64,000 nucleotides of DNA from Flavobacterium sp. K5-23 (GTDB taxonomy: Bacteria; Bacteroidota; Bacteroidia; Flavobacteriales; Flavobacteriaceae): NCBI RefSeq assembly GCF_023278045.1, contig NZ_CP056783.1, positions 2,947,501 to 3,011,500 of the forward strand, in the 5' to 3' direction. Shown here one piece after another: positions 7,603 to 16,695 of the stretch; position 1 is the stretch's first letter, and the number at the start of each line of letters is the position of its first letter. The notes beneath the pieces were generated by a model, which saw only the letters and a list, made by a program, of their open reading frames with translations, had not been told where the DNA came from and did no database searches. The translations under genes were made by a program, and so were the position numbers.

Positions 7603-9258
7603 ATGGATAAATTATTTGTAATTGCAATTGGTGGGACAGGAATGCGTTGTTTGGAATCATTCACACATTTAAGTGCGATTGGAATGTTCGATAATCAAGA
7701 GATTGAAGTGCTGACTTTAGATACTGATCAGACAAATGGTAATAAGGGAAAAGTTGAAGAGCAAATTCAGTTGTACAATCGAATTAAAACTTCAGGAAAC
7801 ACAAATGGAGGAACTCCAAATGCTAACACTTTTTTTTCGGCTAAATTAAATTTGCATAGATTCTATACTAACTACTCAGCAGTCGGCAGAGAGAATTATA
7901 AAAACATCTCCAAAATTTCTACAGGTTCTCCCGAACAACAAAAATCAAATAAACTTATCTCAGATTTGTTTTTAGACAATAGCTCCGTTCAGGAATTCGG
8001 TTTGGCACATGGCTATCGTGCACAGACGCATTTGGGATCGATGCTGATGTATCACGGTATAGTTGAGGCTGCACGTAATCTTGCCAAAGGTGTTCAGGTG
8101 CAGTCACAAGAAAAAGAGCTTGATAATTTTATTTCTCAATTAGAAAAAGCAGGGCCAAACGCACGTGTTTTTATTTTCGGCTCTATATTTGGAGGTACTG
8201 GCGCATCTTCAATACCGGTGATTCCTAAGGCTTTACAGGATTTTGTATTCATACGTTCTGGTGGTACTGCAACAATTGATTTATCAAAAGCAAAATTCGG
8301 GTCAACTTTATTGACAGAGTATTTTAATTTCAAAAAACCGGATGAAAAACAAAAATCTACTAAAGCTGATAGTGTTATTGCAGATTCTTCTTTTTTCCCA
8401 TTAAACAGCCAAGCGGCACTTCAATTCTATCAAAGTGACCCGACTGTTCAAAAAAGTTATAAAATTTTATATCATATTGGTTGGCCAATTGAAAGTAAAA
8501 AAGTTGATGACAGTCACTCTGGACAAACTATTACAGGTGGTGCAAATCAAAAAAACCTGTGTCATATTACCGAACTTTTATGCGCATGTGCTGCTTATGA
8601 TTTCTTCACTCGTGAAACTGGATTTGATGGAGAAAAAGCAGAATATTTGTTCAAAGCCGTAGAATTCAACAATAACTCATTCAATTTTTCTTTCAATGAT
8701 TTCGTTGGTAACCTAAATAATTCTGGCGAAAAATTTGCGAACCGTTTAGGCGCCTTCTTTTCTTTAGCTCATATATGTTTGGCTAAAAATGGTGCTGCAG
8801 ATGGAGATATTGGTTTGATGGGCTTCATAAAACAATTTGAAAATCAAGAGATTACCGAGTATAGTTCAATTACTAACGATGACTGTAAAGACATAAATAA
8901 CTATTTTAAAGACTTTGCATATAAATTTGAAAATGAAACCTTTCATCCAGGTTGGATGTACCAAATAAGAAAAACTGTAGCACCAGGGACATTTATGTTT
9001 GATAATAAGTCATTTCCTGATTCAAAACAGGAACTTAAAAAAATTGATGTTGGTGCTATATTTCTGGACAAAAAATACCATTGGTCAGATGACAGGTCGA
9101 TTAAAAATATCTCTGGAGACAGATATGACAATTTTGTCAGCAAACTTATTAAATCAAGTTCTGAGGACAAACAAAAAGTAACTACTACCAAGGAGAAATT
9201 TCTAGCTCATATTTTTAATGCAATTAGTAATTCTCAAAACTTCAATTTAAATAATTAA
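7603..9258 (+). CDS. Tubulin/FtsZ-like GTPase (Tubulin_2-like)
   Basis: 551 residues with tubulin-superfamily landmarks. The N-terminal strand and glycine turn LFVIAIGGTGMR (residues 4-15) correspond to the Rossmann GxGGxG that begins FtsZ and tubulin. The second is the signature IFGSIFGGTGASSIP, with GGTG at residues 197-200 and Ala-Ser where FtsZ has (S/T)G. A strand and Asp (VLTLDTDQTN, about 36-46) fits the nucleotide-contact region. The length exceeds FtsZ (about 390) and matches bacterial 'tubulin-like protein' families. Polymerisation is not shown. It is encoded 5 bases before the actin/Hsp70-like gene, so the products are probably partners. Confidence 0.82.
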   Translation: MDKLFVIAIGGTGMRCLESFTHLSAIGMFDNQEIEVLTLDTDQTNGNKGKVEEQIQLYNRIKTSGNTNGGTPNANTFFSAKLNLHRFYTNYSAVGRENYKNISKISTGSPEQQKSNKLISDLFLDNSSVQEFGLAHGYRAQTHLGSMLMYHGIVEAARNLAKGVQVQSQEKELDNFISQLEKAGPNARVFIFGSIFGGTGASSIPVIPKALQDFVFIRSGGTATIDLSKAKFGSTLLTEYFNFKKPDEKQKSTKADSVIADSSFFPLNSQAALQFYQSDPTVQKSYKILYHIGWPIESKKVDDSHSGQTITGGANQKNLCHITELLCACAAYDFFTRETGFDGEKAEYLFKAVEFNNNSFNFSFNDFVGNLNNSGEKFANRLGAFFSLAHICLAKNGAADGDIGLMGFIKQFENQEITEYSSITNDDCKDINNYFKDFAYKFENETFHPGWMYQIRKTVAPGTFMFDNKSFPDSKQELKKIDVGAIFLDKKYHWSDDRSIKNISGDRYDNFVSKLIKSSSEDKQKVTTTKEKFLAHIFNAISNSQNFNLNN

Positions 9259-9263
9259 CCATT

Positions 9264-12200
9264 ATGGCTGATAATAAGATAAAAGCACTTGCAATAAAAG
9301 TCAATAGCAAAACAGAACCTCAGGGAATTGAATTTGTATGGGACAAAATACCTCAAATAGAAGTTTTTACTAAAAACATTACTATTCCTGAAATTGCAAT
9401 TGATAGAGAGGGAAATACGTCAGTAGATATTGGTTCTATTGTTTCAGGAATGCCTACTGTTTTTGCAAGGGCTAATTTATTCCGAAATGCTTTGGACAAC
9501 ATTTCTGATAAGGATGCCGAAGTTGCAGGATTAATGTTGTTTTATAAATCTTTAATAAGCGAATGGAAAGGCCTTATAAGTTGTATAGCATTAAACTATA
9601 AAGACCTCCAGATTGACAGGGTCCATCTTGCATACACAGATGGTAAAAAACTTATAGACACTGCTAATATCTACGAGCCAATTGGTGCATTTGGAAATGT
9701 TCTTTTTGAAAGAAAACCATTGTGGTGTGACCAATCATTATCAAATAACGCTGAAAAAATACCTTTTATTGATGTAATTTCTTTTAACGGACATGTTATC
9801 GGTGCTACGTCGCCTGATAGTTTTCTTTTTACCTCAAATTCATATAAAATTAAAGAAAGATTACCGTTCGTCAATGTCAATAACTCAAAATTCATTGATC
9901 CTTTACAATCAGAATTAAAACCGGATGAACTGTTTAAAATATATGGCTATGCAAAGCATATGCTTAATAACATTGAAAAGTTCAGGAAAAACTACGATAA
10001 ATTAGAAGATTTTCTTAAACCCGATTATAGCAACATTACTGGCTGCCTACAAAATTGGTTAATGGACATGGTCAATTACCAGCAAGCAAAGGGTTATCCT
10101 AAGCTTGATAATCAAACACCTCCAGAAGTAGGTTCCCTTTTCAATTATCCTTTCAGCACATTATTTAATTATTCTACTGAATTATATGGCGCAGAAGGAA
10201 TCATATCGGATGCAAGCTCAGAAGGAAGTATCGCATTTGATCCTAAAGATCTATTATTGCCAGATTCAACTGAAATTGCCCAAATTGATTTTGGAAAAGA
10301 CGGAGTAGAAACAAAAAATTTCTTAAAAACCAAACCAATTCTTTTACTAGCAGCAGAAACAAAGGGACACCCCAATAATTACGCCTATTTTTCATTGCCA
10401 TTAACTCCTTTAGCTTTAAATGTATTTGGTGCAAACTTGACTGCTTTCGTTGGCTTAGATGAAACTTCAAATGTAAAATCACGAATTTCGGCCATTTATA
10501 ATCCCAATGATAAAGACGGCGAGAAACTTATCGTTATGTTAAAATTGTTTACCCGAGCTGGAAACGAAATAACAAAACAAGTAGTATATGATGTAACACG
10601 CGATTCCATTATTGGCCAAGATATTTTAATGTGGCCGAATTTTATCTCAAAACAATGGAATAGATATTTTCTATATTCTGAAATTCCGCACAATGACGCG
10701 AAATTTCAAACGACTCCTTTTATTGGTGACGTTAATGATGATTTCTTTAGAATTGTATTGGACGATAAAGGGACGCCAATATATTTAGCCAATAAAGGCA
10801 AAGCTTCTGTTATTCCAGAGAAATACGGTGATGTCCAATTGCATATAGCTTCCAATAATGCAGTTGCTGACAATGCATATAAATATGAGATATATGAAAG
10901 TAAGCAGCCATTTAAAGGGATAAAGTTTGCTCATGCAGGGATTGACTGTGGCTTTGGAATAATTCGGTATGACAGTACTGGTAATAACAACGCACTGCCG
11001 TTAAATATGCTGCAAAATCCAAAAATGGACTTAGCTGCTGCTTATTTGGGTGTCGACTTTGGAAGTACAAATTCTTCAATCGCTTACTACTCAGATAGAG
11101 ATAAAAAAGTTTGCGATAGCTTAACCTTAAAAAACAGAAGAATTTCCTTATTGTCGAATGATGAAAAAAATAATGATGAAAGACCAGCTGTAGAAGATGA
11201 AATATTCTTTTTTCAAAATGACGAAATAATTACAAATTCAATTAAGTCCGTTTTAACTGTTCACGATCCTAGAAGAATGGTGAATGACAATAATATTTCA
11301 AACGACTCATTGGCTTCCCAAGCTATAAAAGGAGGTTTCCCTTGTTTTGAAAAAAACTTACCTATTGAAAATGCGGTTAATAACAGATACATTTTAAGTT
11401 ATAACAGAGTTGGAAAAGCGGAAATAGTTTACAATATGAAATGGTCTACCCAGAGCATTGACAAGAGTTACAAAACTGCCTATTTAAGTTCTTTGTTATT
11501 GCACGTATATGCTCAGTTATTTATTGAAGGTCATCAACCTCAAACACTTAAATGGTCTTATCCCTCCTCGATGGGAAAGGGATTATTAACTGAGTACCAG
11601 GGAATTTGGGATTCTCTTAAGGAAGTTAATCCAATTGTAAGCAATGGGAAAGTTTTAAAAATATTTCCTCCTTCAGATTTAGCAGATCTTGGGGATACAT
11701 CAGGAAGCTCTTGGGATACTACAGAAAATTCTCAAGCAGAATACCCTACGAATAAATCTGGTTGGGACACAACGGATAGTGAAAGTGGCTGGGGAAATCC
11801 TGATTCTGAATCTGCTAATTCTGGTTGGGGTGATGAAGTTATTGGTAAAAGCAGGAAACAATTACCTGAAATTATAATCGAGACTGCCCCCATACGCTTT
11901 GATTTTAAGGAATTAGCCGATGAAGAATCGCTAACAGAGGCTTGTGCTGTCGCAAATTACTTGGTGAGACCTAATGGTGGATATTCTTTAGGTCCTGGGG
12001 AATTAGTTCTCTGTTTTGACATTGGTGGAAGTACTACTGATATTACTGCATTATGTCAAATGGATGGCGGCAAGGCAATGATAAAACAAAATTCCATTCG
12101 TTTTGCTGCGCAACGTGTTTCTGAAGCAACTAGATTTTCACCAAATTTCAAATCGGTTTTATTAAAGATGTGTGAAAGAAAGAAGATAAAAATCGAAGGA

Positions 12201-13148
12201 TTAAATACACCGAACAATAAATTTAATGAAAATACGGCACCCTATTTTTTCGAACAAGTTGTTGATAGGTTAGATGCTACTGATTTTGATGATTTTTACC
12301 GTTTAATTGCTGCTGAGTGTAAAGAAATGATGAGCGTTAATTTATATGTTACTGGACTGATTATGTACTATGCTGGGCAATTAACACACAAGCTAAGAAC
12401 TGAAATTGTTAGATCAGAAGATGCACCAGCTGCAGTTAAGGCTTTGGCACCAAAAATAAAAATAGCGTTCGCAGGAAAAGGCGCAAGAATATTTGATTGG
12501 TTTAGTGCAGTTAATCCAACAGCAGCCAATGATTACTACACACAGATGTTTGTTCGTGGTATAGGCGGCCAAAAAATTGCAATGAAAACTATAACTCCAA
12601 TATCTATTACACCTTTAAAAATAATTGATATTAATAGCCTCAAAGCGGAGAATAATGCGGACGTAAAATATGAAGTATCAAAAGGTCTAGCAATTCCTAC
12701 CAACCAAACAAAATTACTTGTCCCTAGAAACAAAAATGCTATTGAGGTTTTAGGAGAAGATAACTTTTGCGTGGTTACGCCTAGTGGAGAATTTAAATAC
12801 GTAGAATCATCCAACTCTGTAACACCTGAAATGATGGAGTTTTTAGGTGATTCATTTATTTGTTTGCCTCCGCAGGGAAAAAACCATTGTCCTAGGTTCA
12901 TGGATTTTGCAGATTTATTCTATAAAGTTTCTTCTTCGATGTTTGAGTTAAAAATGTCACCATTAGATTTCAAGGCAGGTTTTGAGGATATGAATATCGA
13001 AAACTATATTAAGGGAGACCCCGAGTATATTGAAGCGCAAAAAAATAAAAATGATCAGAAAAAATTTGATTATGTGGCTCCAATTATCATTTTAGAAGGT
13101 ATGAAATTTTTTGAAAAACATTTATTAAAAGGTATTCAAAAGCAGTAA
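9264..13148 (+). CDS. Large actin/Hsp70-like (SrfB-like) ATPase, 1294 residues
   Basis: The second half has the actin/Hsp70 ATPase motifs in order: phosphate 1 YLGVDFGSTNSSIAYY (Asp598), phosphate 2 LCFDIGGSTTDITALC (Asp919) and an adenosine-type strand KIAFAGKGARIFDWF near residues 1069-1083. A tryptophan-containing low-complexity linker (SSWDTT, SGWDTT, SGWGN, SGWGDE; about residues 813-862) sits between the two lobes. The first 590 residues contain no motif I recognise and may be a binding platform. The organisation recalls SrfB-type virulence-associated proteins, but that match is from memory. It is probably cytosolic, with no signal peptide or TM segment. Confidence 0.8.
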   Translation: MADNKIKALAIKVNSKTEPQGIEFVWDKIPQIEVFTKNITIPEIAIDREGNTSVDIGSIVSGMPTVFARANLFRNALDNISDKDAEVAGLMLFYKSLISEWKGLISCIALNYKDLQIDRVHLAYTDGKKLIDTANIYEPIGAFGNVLFERKPLWCDQSLSNNAEKIPFIDVISFNGHVIGATSPDSFLFTSNSYKIKERLPFVNVNNSKFIDPLQSELKPDELFKIYGYAKHMLNNIEKFRKNYDKLEDFLKPDYSNITGCLQNWLMDMVNYQQAKGYPKLDNQTPPEVGSLFNYPFSTLFNYSTELYGAEGIISDASSEGSIAFDPKDLLLPDSTEIAQIDFGKDGVETKNFLKTKPILLLAAETKGHPNNYAYFSLPLTPLALNVFGANLTAFVGLDETSNVKSRISAIYNPNDKDGEKLIVMLKLFTRAGNEITKQVVYDVTRDSIIGQDILMWPNFISKQWNRYFLYSEIPHNDAKFQTTPFIGDVNDDFFRIVLDDKGTPIYLANKGKASVIPEKYGDVQLHIASNNAVADNAYKYEIYESKQPFKGIKFAHAGIDCGFGIIRYDSTGNNNALPLNMLQNPKMDLAAAYLGVDFGSTNSSIAYYSDRDKKVCDSLTLKNRRISLLSNDEKNNDERPAVEDEIFFFQNDEIITNSIKSVLTVHDPRRMVNDNNISNDSLASQAIKGGFPCFEKNLPIENAVNNRYILSYNRVGKAEIVYNMKWSTQSIDKSYKTAYLSSLLLHVYAQLFIEGHQPQTLKWSYPSSMGKGLLTEYQGIWDSLKEVNPIVSNGKVLKIFPPSDLADLGDTSGSSWDTTENSQAEYPTNKSGWDTTDSESGWGNPDSESANSGWGDEVIGKSRKQLPEIIIETAPIRFDFKELADEESLTEACAVANYLVRPNGGYSLGPGELVLCFDIGGSTTDITALCQMDGGKAMIKQNSIRFAAQRVSEATRFSPNFKSVLLKMCERKKIKIEGLNTPNNKFNENTAPYFFEQVVDRLDATDFDDFYRLIAAECKEMMSVNLYVTGLIMYYAGQLTHKLRTEIVRSEDAPAAVKALAPKIKIAFAGKGARIFDWFSAVNPTAANDYYTQMFVRGIGGQKIAMKTITPISITPLKIIDINSLKAENNADVKYEVSKGLAIPTNQTKLLVPRNKNAIEVLGEDNFCVVTPSGEFKYVESSNSVTPEMMEFLGDSFICLPPQGKNHCPRFMDFADLFYKVSSSMFELKMSPLDFKAGFEDMNIENYIKGDPEYIEAQKNKNDQKKFDYVAPIIILEGMKFFEKHLLKGIQKQ

Positions 13149-13153
13149 CTAGT

Positions 13154-14572
13154 ATGAATTATTGTGTATTAGTAAAAATATCAAAACGTATGGTCTCATT
13201 CTGGTATCAATCAGAAGGAAGTGCTTACGAACCATTGGTAATTAACCGCTCAAATGAAGTGCCACTATATTTTTATGTAAATGGAAATGATTTTATTTTC
13301 GGGAATCCTGCCAGAGACCTTTTTTATTCAAACGATCCTAACGCTTTTGGTAATTACTTTGAAATTGTTAAAAACCCTAGTAAACATTTCACTATTTATG
13401 GACATCAAAAGTTAGCTAAACAATTACTTTATTTCGGTATAGAACAATATTTATCTCACTTTATTAATACTGTTTTATACAAAAGTGATTCAATTGAATC
13501 ATATAGACCAAATTTTCCTCTTCGATTTCTTTTTGAAACAGATATAGAAGATAAAGAGAAATTGTTAATTGAAAACCTATTTTCAGAGGCAGGTTATGAT
13601 AATGTTGAACGGATTAATTATAATGAATCTCTATTTGAAGTGTTATGCGATAAGGGTATAATTAGAGCGAACAACCCTGTTTTGTTGCTTAATGGAATTG
13701 ATAATACGTTATACCTTGAATTATACAAAGACATTTCCGAATCTCCAACAGCATTTTCAAAACTAGAAGGTCAAGGAGCTGATCCTAGAGTAAAGATTTT
13801 GGCAGATATGATTATCGAATATATTATAACTCAAAACTCCTATTTGTCTATTAATAAAGAGATTGAGACGGCGGCACTTTTACCTTATTCTGCTAATTTA
13901 TTAGAAAGTATAACTCCGATTATTAAAGGAGATGCAATACTTACAGATGGAAAAGCTTACTGGTTTAGGATAAACGAGAGAAATTTAAACGATCGACTAT
14001 TATATTATACTAATGATGGTATTATTTATACCGCCATTGAGGATATATTTAAGTCCAACAGTATGGAAGTTGAAAACGCTACTATATTATTAGGAAGTGA
14101 AGAAATAAATAGCTCCTATTTTTCAAATAAACTATTGAAAAAATACCCAATTGTAAAAGGAGTTGAAACGGTTTGTGGCATTGATACTATGAAATTAGTG
14201 TTTTTTAAAATTGAAAAATCTGGTTATTTGGCAAAGCGAAAAGTTTCTGTAACACCACACTTTGTGATAACCGCCAAAACCGATAGCAATGGAGAAAGGA
14301 GGCCCCAGTTACCGATTTTCATAGTTAATAAAAACAAAAGTACCGGTGAGGTTGGAAATCAAGGAGAAAAAGTAAAAATACCGAATAATCCTTTGCCTCA
14401 TAAAATTGAATATGAAAAATATAACATTAAAACACCTCCAAAATTACCTCCAAAAAAAGAAAACATTATTGCAACCGTAACAAAACCCAAATTACCTGAG
14501 GTGACGAAGAAAAACACAGTGAATAAAAATCCAGTACAAATTCCTCCATTACCACCAAAAAATAAAAATTAA
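13154..14572 (+). CDS. Degenerate Hsp70/actin-like protein with proline-rich tail
   Basis: 472 residues. The pattern of strands matches an Hsp70-like fold but the key residues are missing. The N-terminus YCVLVKISKRMVSFWY lacks the phosphate-1 Asp-x-Gly. VLLLNGIDNTLYLELYKD (about residues 177-194) stands where phosphate 2 should be, without its acidic residue. ATILLGSEEINSSYFSNKLL recalls the adenosine motif. The C-terminal 100 residues are low complexity and Pro/Lys-rich (PPKLPPKK, IPPLPPKNKN), typical of flexible binding tails. It starts 5 bases after the large ATPase gene, so a non-catalytic partner is the simplest reading. Confidence 0.72.
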   Translation: MNYCVLVKISKRMVSFWYQSEGSAYEPLVINRSNEVPLYFYVNGNDFIFGNPARDLFYSNDPNAFGNYFEIVKNPSKHFTIYGHQKLAKQLLYFGIEQYLSHFINTVLYKSDSIESYRPNFPLRFLFETDIEDKEKLLIENLFSEAGYDNVERINYNESLFEVLCDKGIIRANNPVLLLNGIDNTLYLELYKDISESPTAFSKLEGQGADPRVKILADMIIEYIITQNSYLSINKEIETAALLPYSANLLESITPIIKGDAILTDGKAYWFRINERNLNDRLLYYTNDGIIYTAIEDIFKSNSMEVENATILLGSEEINSSYFSNKLLKKYPIVKGVETVCGIDTMKLVFFKIEKSGYLAKRKVSVTPHFVITAKTDSNGERRPQLPIFIVNKNKSTGEVGNQGEKVKIPNNPLPHKIEYEKYNIKTPPKLPPKKENIIATVTKPKLPEVTKKNTVNKNPVQIPPLPPKNKN

Positions 14573-14582
14573 ATAAATAATT

Positions 14583-15149
14583 ATGGCAATTACACTAGAA
14601 AAAAAGAAACCAATTTCATTGGTAAAAGAAAAACCAGGACTTCAAAAAATTGTAGCGGGTCTTGGCTGGGATGAAGCTACAATTAATGGTCATAAAGTTG
14701 ACTGTGATGTTTCTGTATTTATGTTAGGGTCTAATGGGAAAATTCCTCAAGACGAGTTTTTTATTTTTTACAATAATCTAAATAGCCCTGATAGTGCTGT
14801 TAAACACCTTGGAGACAATAGAGATGGCGAAGGTGACGGCGATGATGAATCTGTAAATATAGATCTATCTCGTTTAGACAGTAGAATCGAGTTCTTGTAT
14901 TTTGCTGTTACAATAAATGAATCTGAGGAAAGAGGGCATCATTTTGGTAATGTTGAAAATTCCTATATTAATATCAGAAATGGTATTGATAATTCTATTT
15001 TATGTCAATATGAATTAAAAGAAAATTTTAGCGGTCAAGACTCACTTATAATTGCATCCATTTCTAGAAATGGTGGTTCATGGAATGTTGAAGCACTAGG
15101 GCAAGCCTTTTCAGGAGGGTTAGGAACACTTATAGAACTATATCAATAA
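14583..15149 (+). CDS. TerD family protein, copy 1
   Basis: 188 residues. TerD proteins bind Ca2+ and take part in tellurite and stress responses. The sequence begins MAITLEKKKPISLVKEKPGLQKIVAGLGWD, the usual two strands of xLxK plus the GLGWD turn. It continues with CDVSVFMLGSNGKI, the IPQDEFFIFYNNL region, the acidic GDNRDGEGDGDDES (about 77-90; Ca2+ ligands by family analogy), then VNIDLSRL and EFLYFAVTI. It ends WNVEALGQAFSGGLGTLIELY, the family C-terminus. It is 17 bases upstream of the second terD. Confidence 0.95.
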   Translation: MAITLEKKKPISLVKEKPGLQKIVAGLGWDEATINGHKVDCDVSVFMLGSNGKIPQDEFFIFYNNLNSPDSAVKHLGDNRDGEGDGDDESVNIDLSRLDSRIEFLYFAVTINESEERGHHFGNVENSYINIRNGIDNSILCQYELKENFSGQDSLIIASISRNGGSWNVEALGQAFSGGLGTLIELYQ

Positions 15150-15166
15150 TTAAACACAAAGAAATT

Positions 15167-15844
15167 ATGTCAGAAACATTAAACGCAAATCGCTCAAGTT
15201 TTAATTTAAATAAGGGTGAAAGGTTCTCTTTATCAAAAGCTGCACCCGGCCTAACAGTTGTCAAAATAGGAATGGGTTGGGATCCAAATGAGGAACCTAA
15301 CGGACCAGATTTTGACCTCGATGTTTCGGCTTTTGCCATCGATAGTCAATTCAAAATACCATCAGACAGTTATTTTGTTTTTTATGGACAGGTTCGAATG
15401 GGAAATAAAATAGAAGACAAAGACGAAAAAGGTCTTTATCGACCAATCACCCAAGATTCTTCAATAATGGGCGCTATAGATGATCCTGATGGATCAAGAA
15501 GTGATGGTGATGATGATGAAGATATGTTTATTGACCTTACTAAAGTAAGTAGCAAAGTTGAGCAAATTATCTTATGCGCAACCATTTGCAAATTTCCACA
15601 TGACAATAAAAAAGACCGTAGAACACTAAACCAAAATTTTGGCCAAGTAAGCAATTGCTATATTCGAATTGTAAATGAAAGTGGTGGTGAAGAAATGTTG
15701 AGATATGAAATGAACGATAAGTTTACTGACGAAGATGCCGTAGAGTTTGGACGACTATATCGAGTAGATAATACATGGGAATTTGAAGCGATGGGAAGAG
15801 CTCATACTGGTAGCTTGCAAACATTAGTAGATATGTACACTTAA
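15167..15844 (+). CDS. TerD family protein, copy 2
   Basis: 225 residues, longer than copy 1 because of an N-terminal extension (SETLNANRSSFNLN) and an insertion rich in charged residues (KIEDKDEKGLYRPITQ, about 85-100). The core motifs are present: FNLNKGERFSLSKAAPGL, GMGWDP, DFDLDVSAFAI, GDDDEDMFIDL (about 114-124, Ca2+ site by analogy) and the end WEFEAMGRAHTGSLQTLVDMY. The two TerD copies share the fold but have diverged strongly, so they may form different surfaces or a heteromer (inference). Confidence 0.95.
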   Translation: MSETLNANRSSFNLNKGERFSLSKAAPGLTVVKIGMGWDPNEEPNGPDFDLDVSAFAIDSQFKIPSDSYFVFYGQVRMGNKIEDKDEKGLYRPITQDSSIMGAIDDPDGSRSDGDDDEDMFIDLTKVSSKVEQIILCATICKFPHDNKKDRRTLNQNFGQVSNCYIRIVNESGGEEMLRYEMNDKFTDEDAVEFGRLYRVDNTWEFEAMGRAHTGSLQTLVDMYT

Positions 15845-15869
15845 TTTTAATATAAAAAAACAGATAATT

Positions 15870-16670
15870 ATGGCATTTAATTTAAATAAAAGTGATGAAT
15901 CTATTTCTAAAATAGATTCATCACAAAAGTCAAATTCAGCATCAAAATTTGATTTGTCAAAAAACGATGATCCAATACTTAAGAATGAAAAAGAATATAA
16001 AAACTCAAAAACTTGGCCGTTTGCTATATTAGGGGTGTTATTACTCGGTGGCGGTGCTTGGTATTCTTTCTCAAATACTAGCGATGATATCATAAAGGAT
16101 GCATCCTCAACTTCGGTAGTTGAATCAAATGATAGTTCAAAATCATCAAATGGCCAGAGCGAGGCTTCAGAAGTAAATACAAACGATATAGTTCCAGAAT
16201 CAATATCTGAAAATAGTAATTCATTAGAAGTAAGTGAAAGTCAAAACAAAACTGTAGCAAATAGTACATCTAGCTCCTCTAATAATGAATCTACTGTAAA
16301 ACGAGCAAATACAACTTCTAATGTTTCTGAGACAAACTTGAATAATAAAGTATCTGCTTCATTTGGCAAGGCATCAACTTCATTTAGTAGTATTGATAAC
16401 TCATTAGTTAAAGATATTGTTACATTTTTGGAGAAAAACCCAAATGCTACGATTGCTGTAAATGGCTATGCGAGTAGTGAGGGTATATTAGCCGCTAACC
16501 AGCAAATATCGCAATCAAGAGCAAATACTTTTAAAAGACATTTAATATCACAAGGTATTTCAAAAAATAGAATTACTGCTAATGGTTACGGAATTGATAA
16601 TCCGATTGCCTCAAATGACACCGAAGCGGGTCGTGAAAAAAATAGAAGAGTTGAGATATCAATTCATTAA
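15870..16670 (+). CDS. OmpA-domain envelope protein with a TerD-like N-terminal tail
   Basis: 266 residues in three parts. Residues 1-48 are a soluble tail with two F-x-L-x-K motifs (FNLNK, FDLSK) like the start of TerD proteins. Residues about 49-68 (TWPFAILGVLLLGGGAWYSF) form a membrane helix. A Ser/Asn-rich linker leads to an OmpA-like peptidoglycan-binding domain (about 165-266) with NGYASSEG, QSRANTFKRHLISQGIS and TEAGREKNRRVEI, including the NRR arginine. The Asp of the usual GHTD motif is replaced by Ala/Ser. The topology implies an inner-membrane anchor with the domain in the periplasm. Confidence 0.88.
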   Translation: MAFNLNKSDESISKIDSSQKSNSASKFDLSKNDDPILKNEKEYKNSKTWPFAILGVLLLGGGAWYSFSNTSDDIIKDASSTSVVESNDSSKSSNGQSEASEVNTNDIVPESISENSNSLEVSESQNKTVANSTSSSSNNESTVKRANTTSNVSETNLNNKVSASFGKASTSFSSIDNSLVKDIVTFLEKNPNATIAVNGYASSEGILAANQQISQSRANTFKRHLISQGISKNRITANGYGIDNPIASNDTEAGREKNRRVEISIH

Positions 16671-16695
16671 CTGTTAATTTTAATAAACCCTAATT

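Noticed and set aside
11697-11850. Argonaute-binding GW repeats as in eukaryotic GW182
   Set aside because: Only superficial W-G spacing in a bacterial low-complexity linker; no Argonaute gene in the window.
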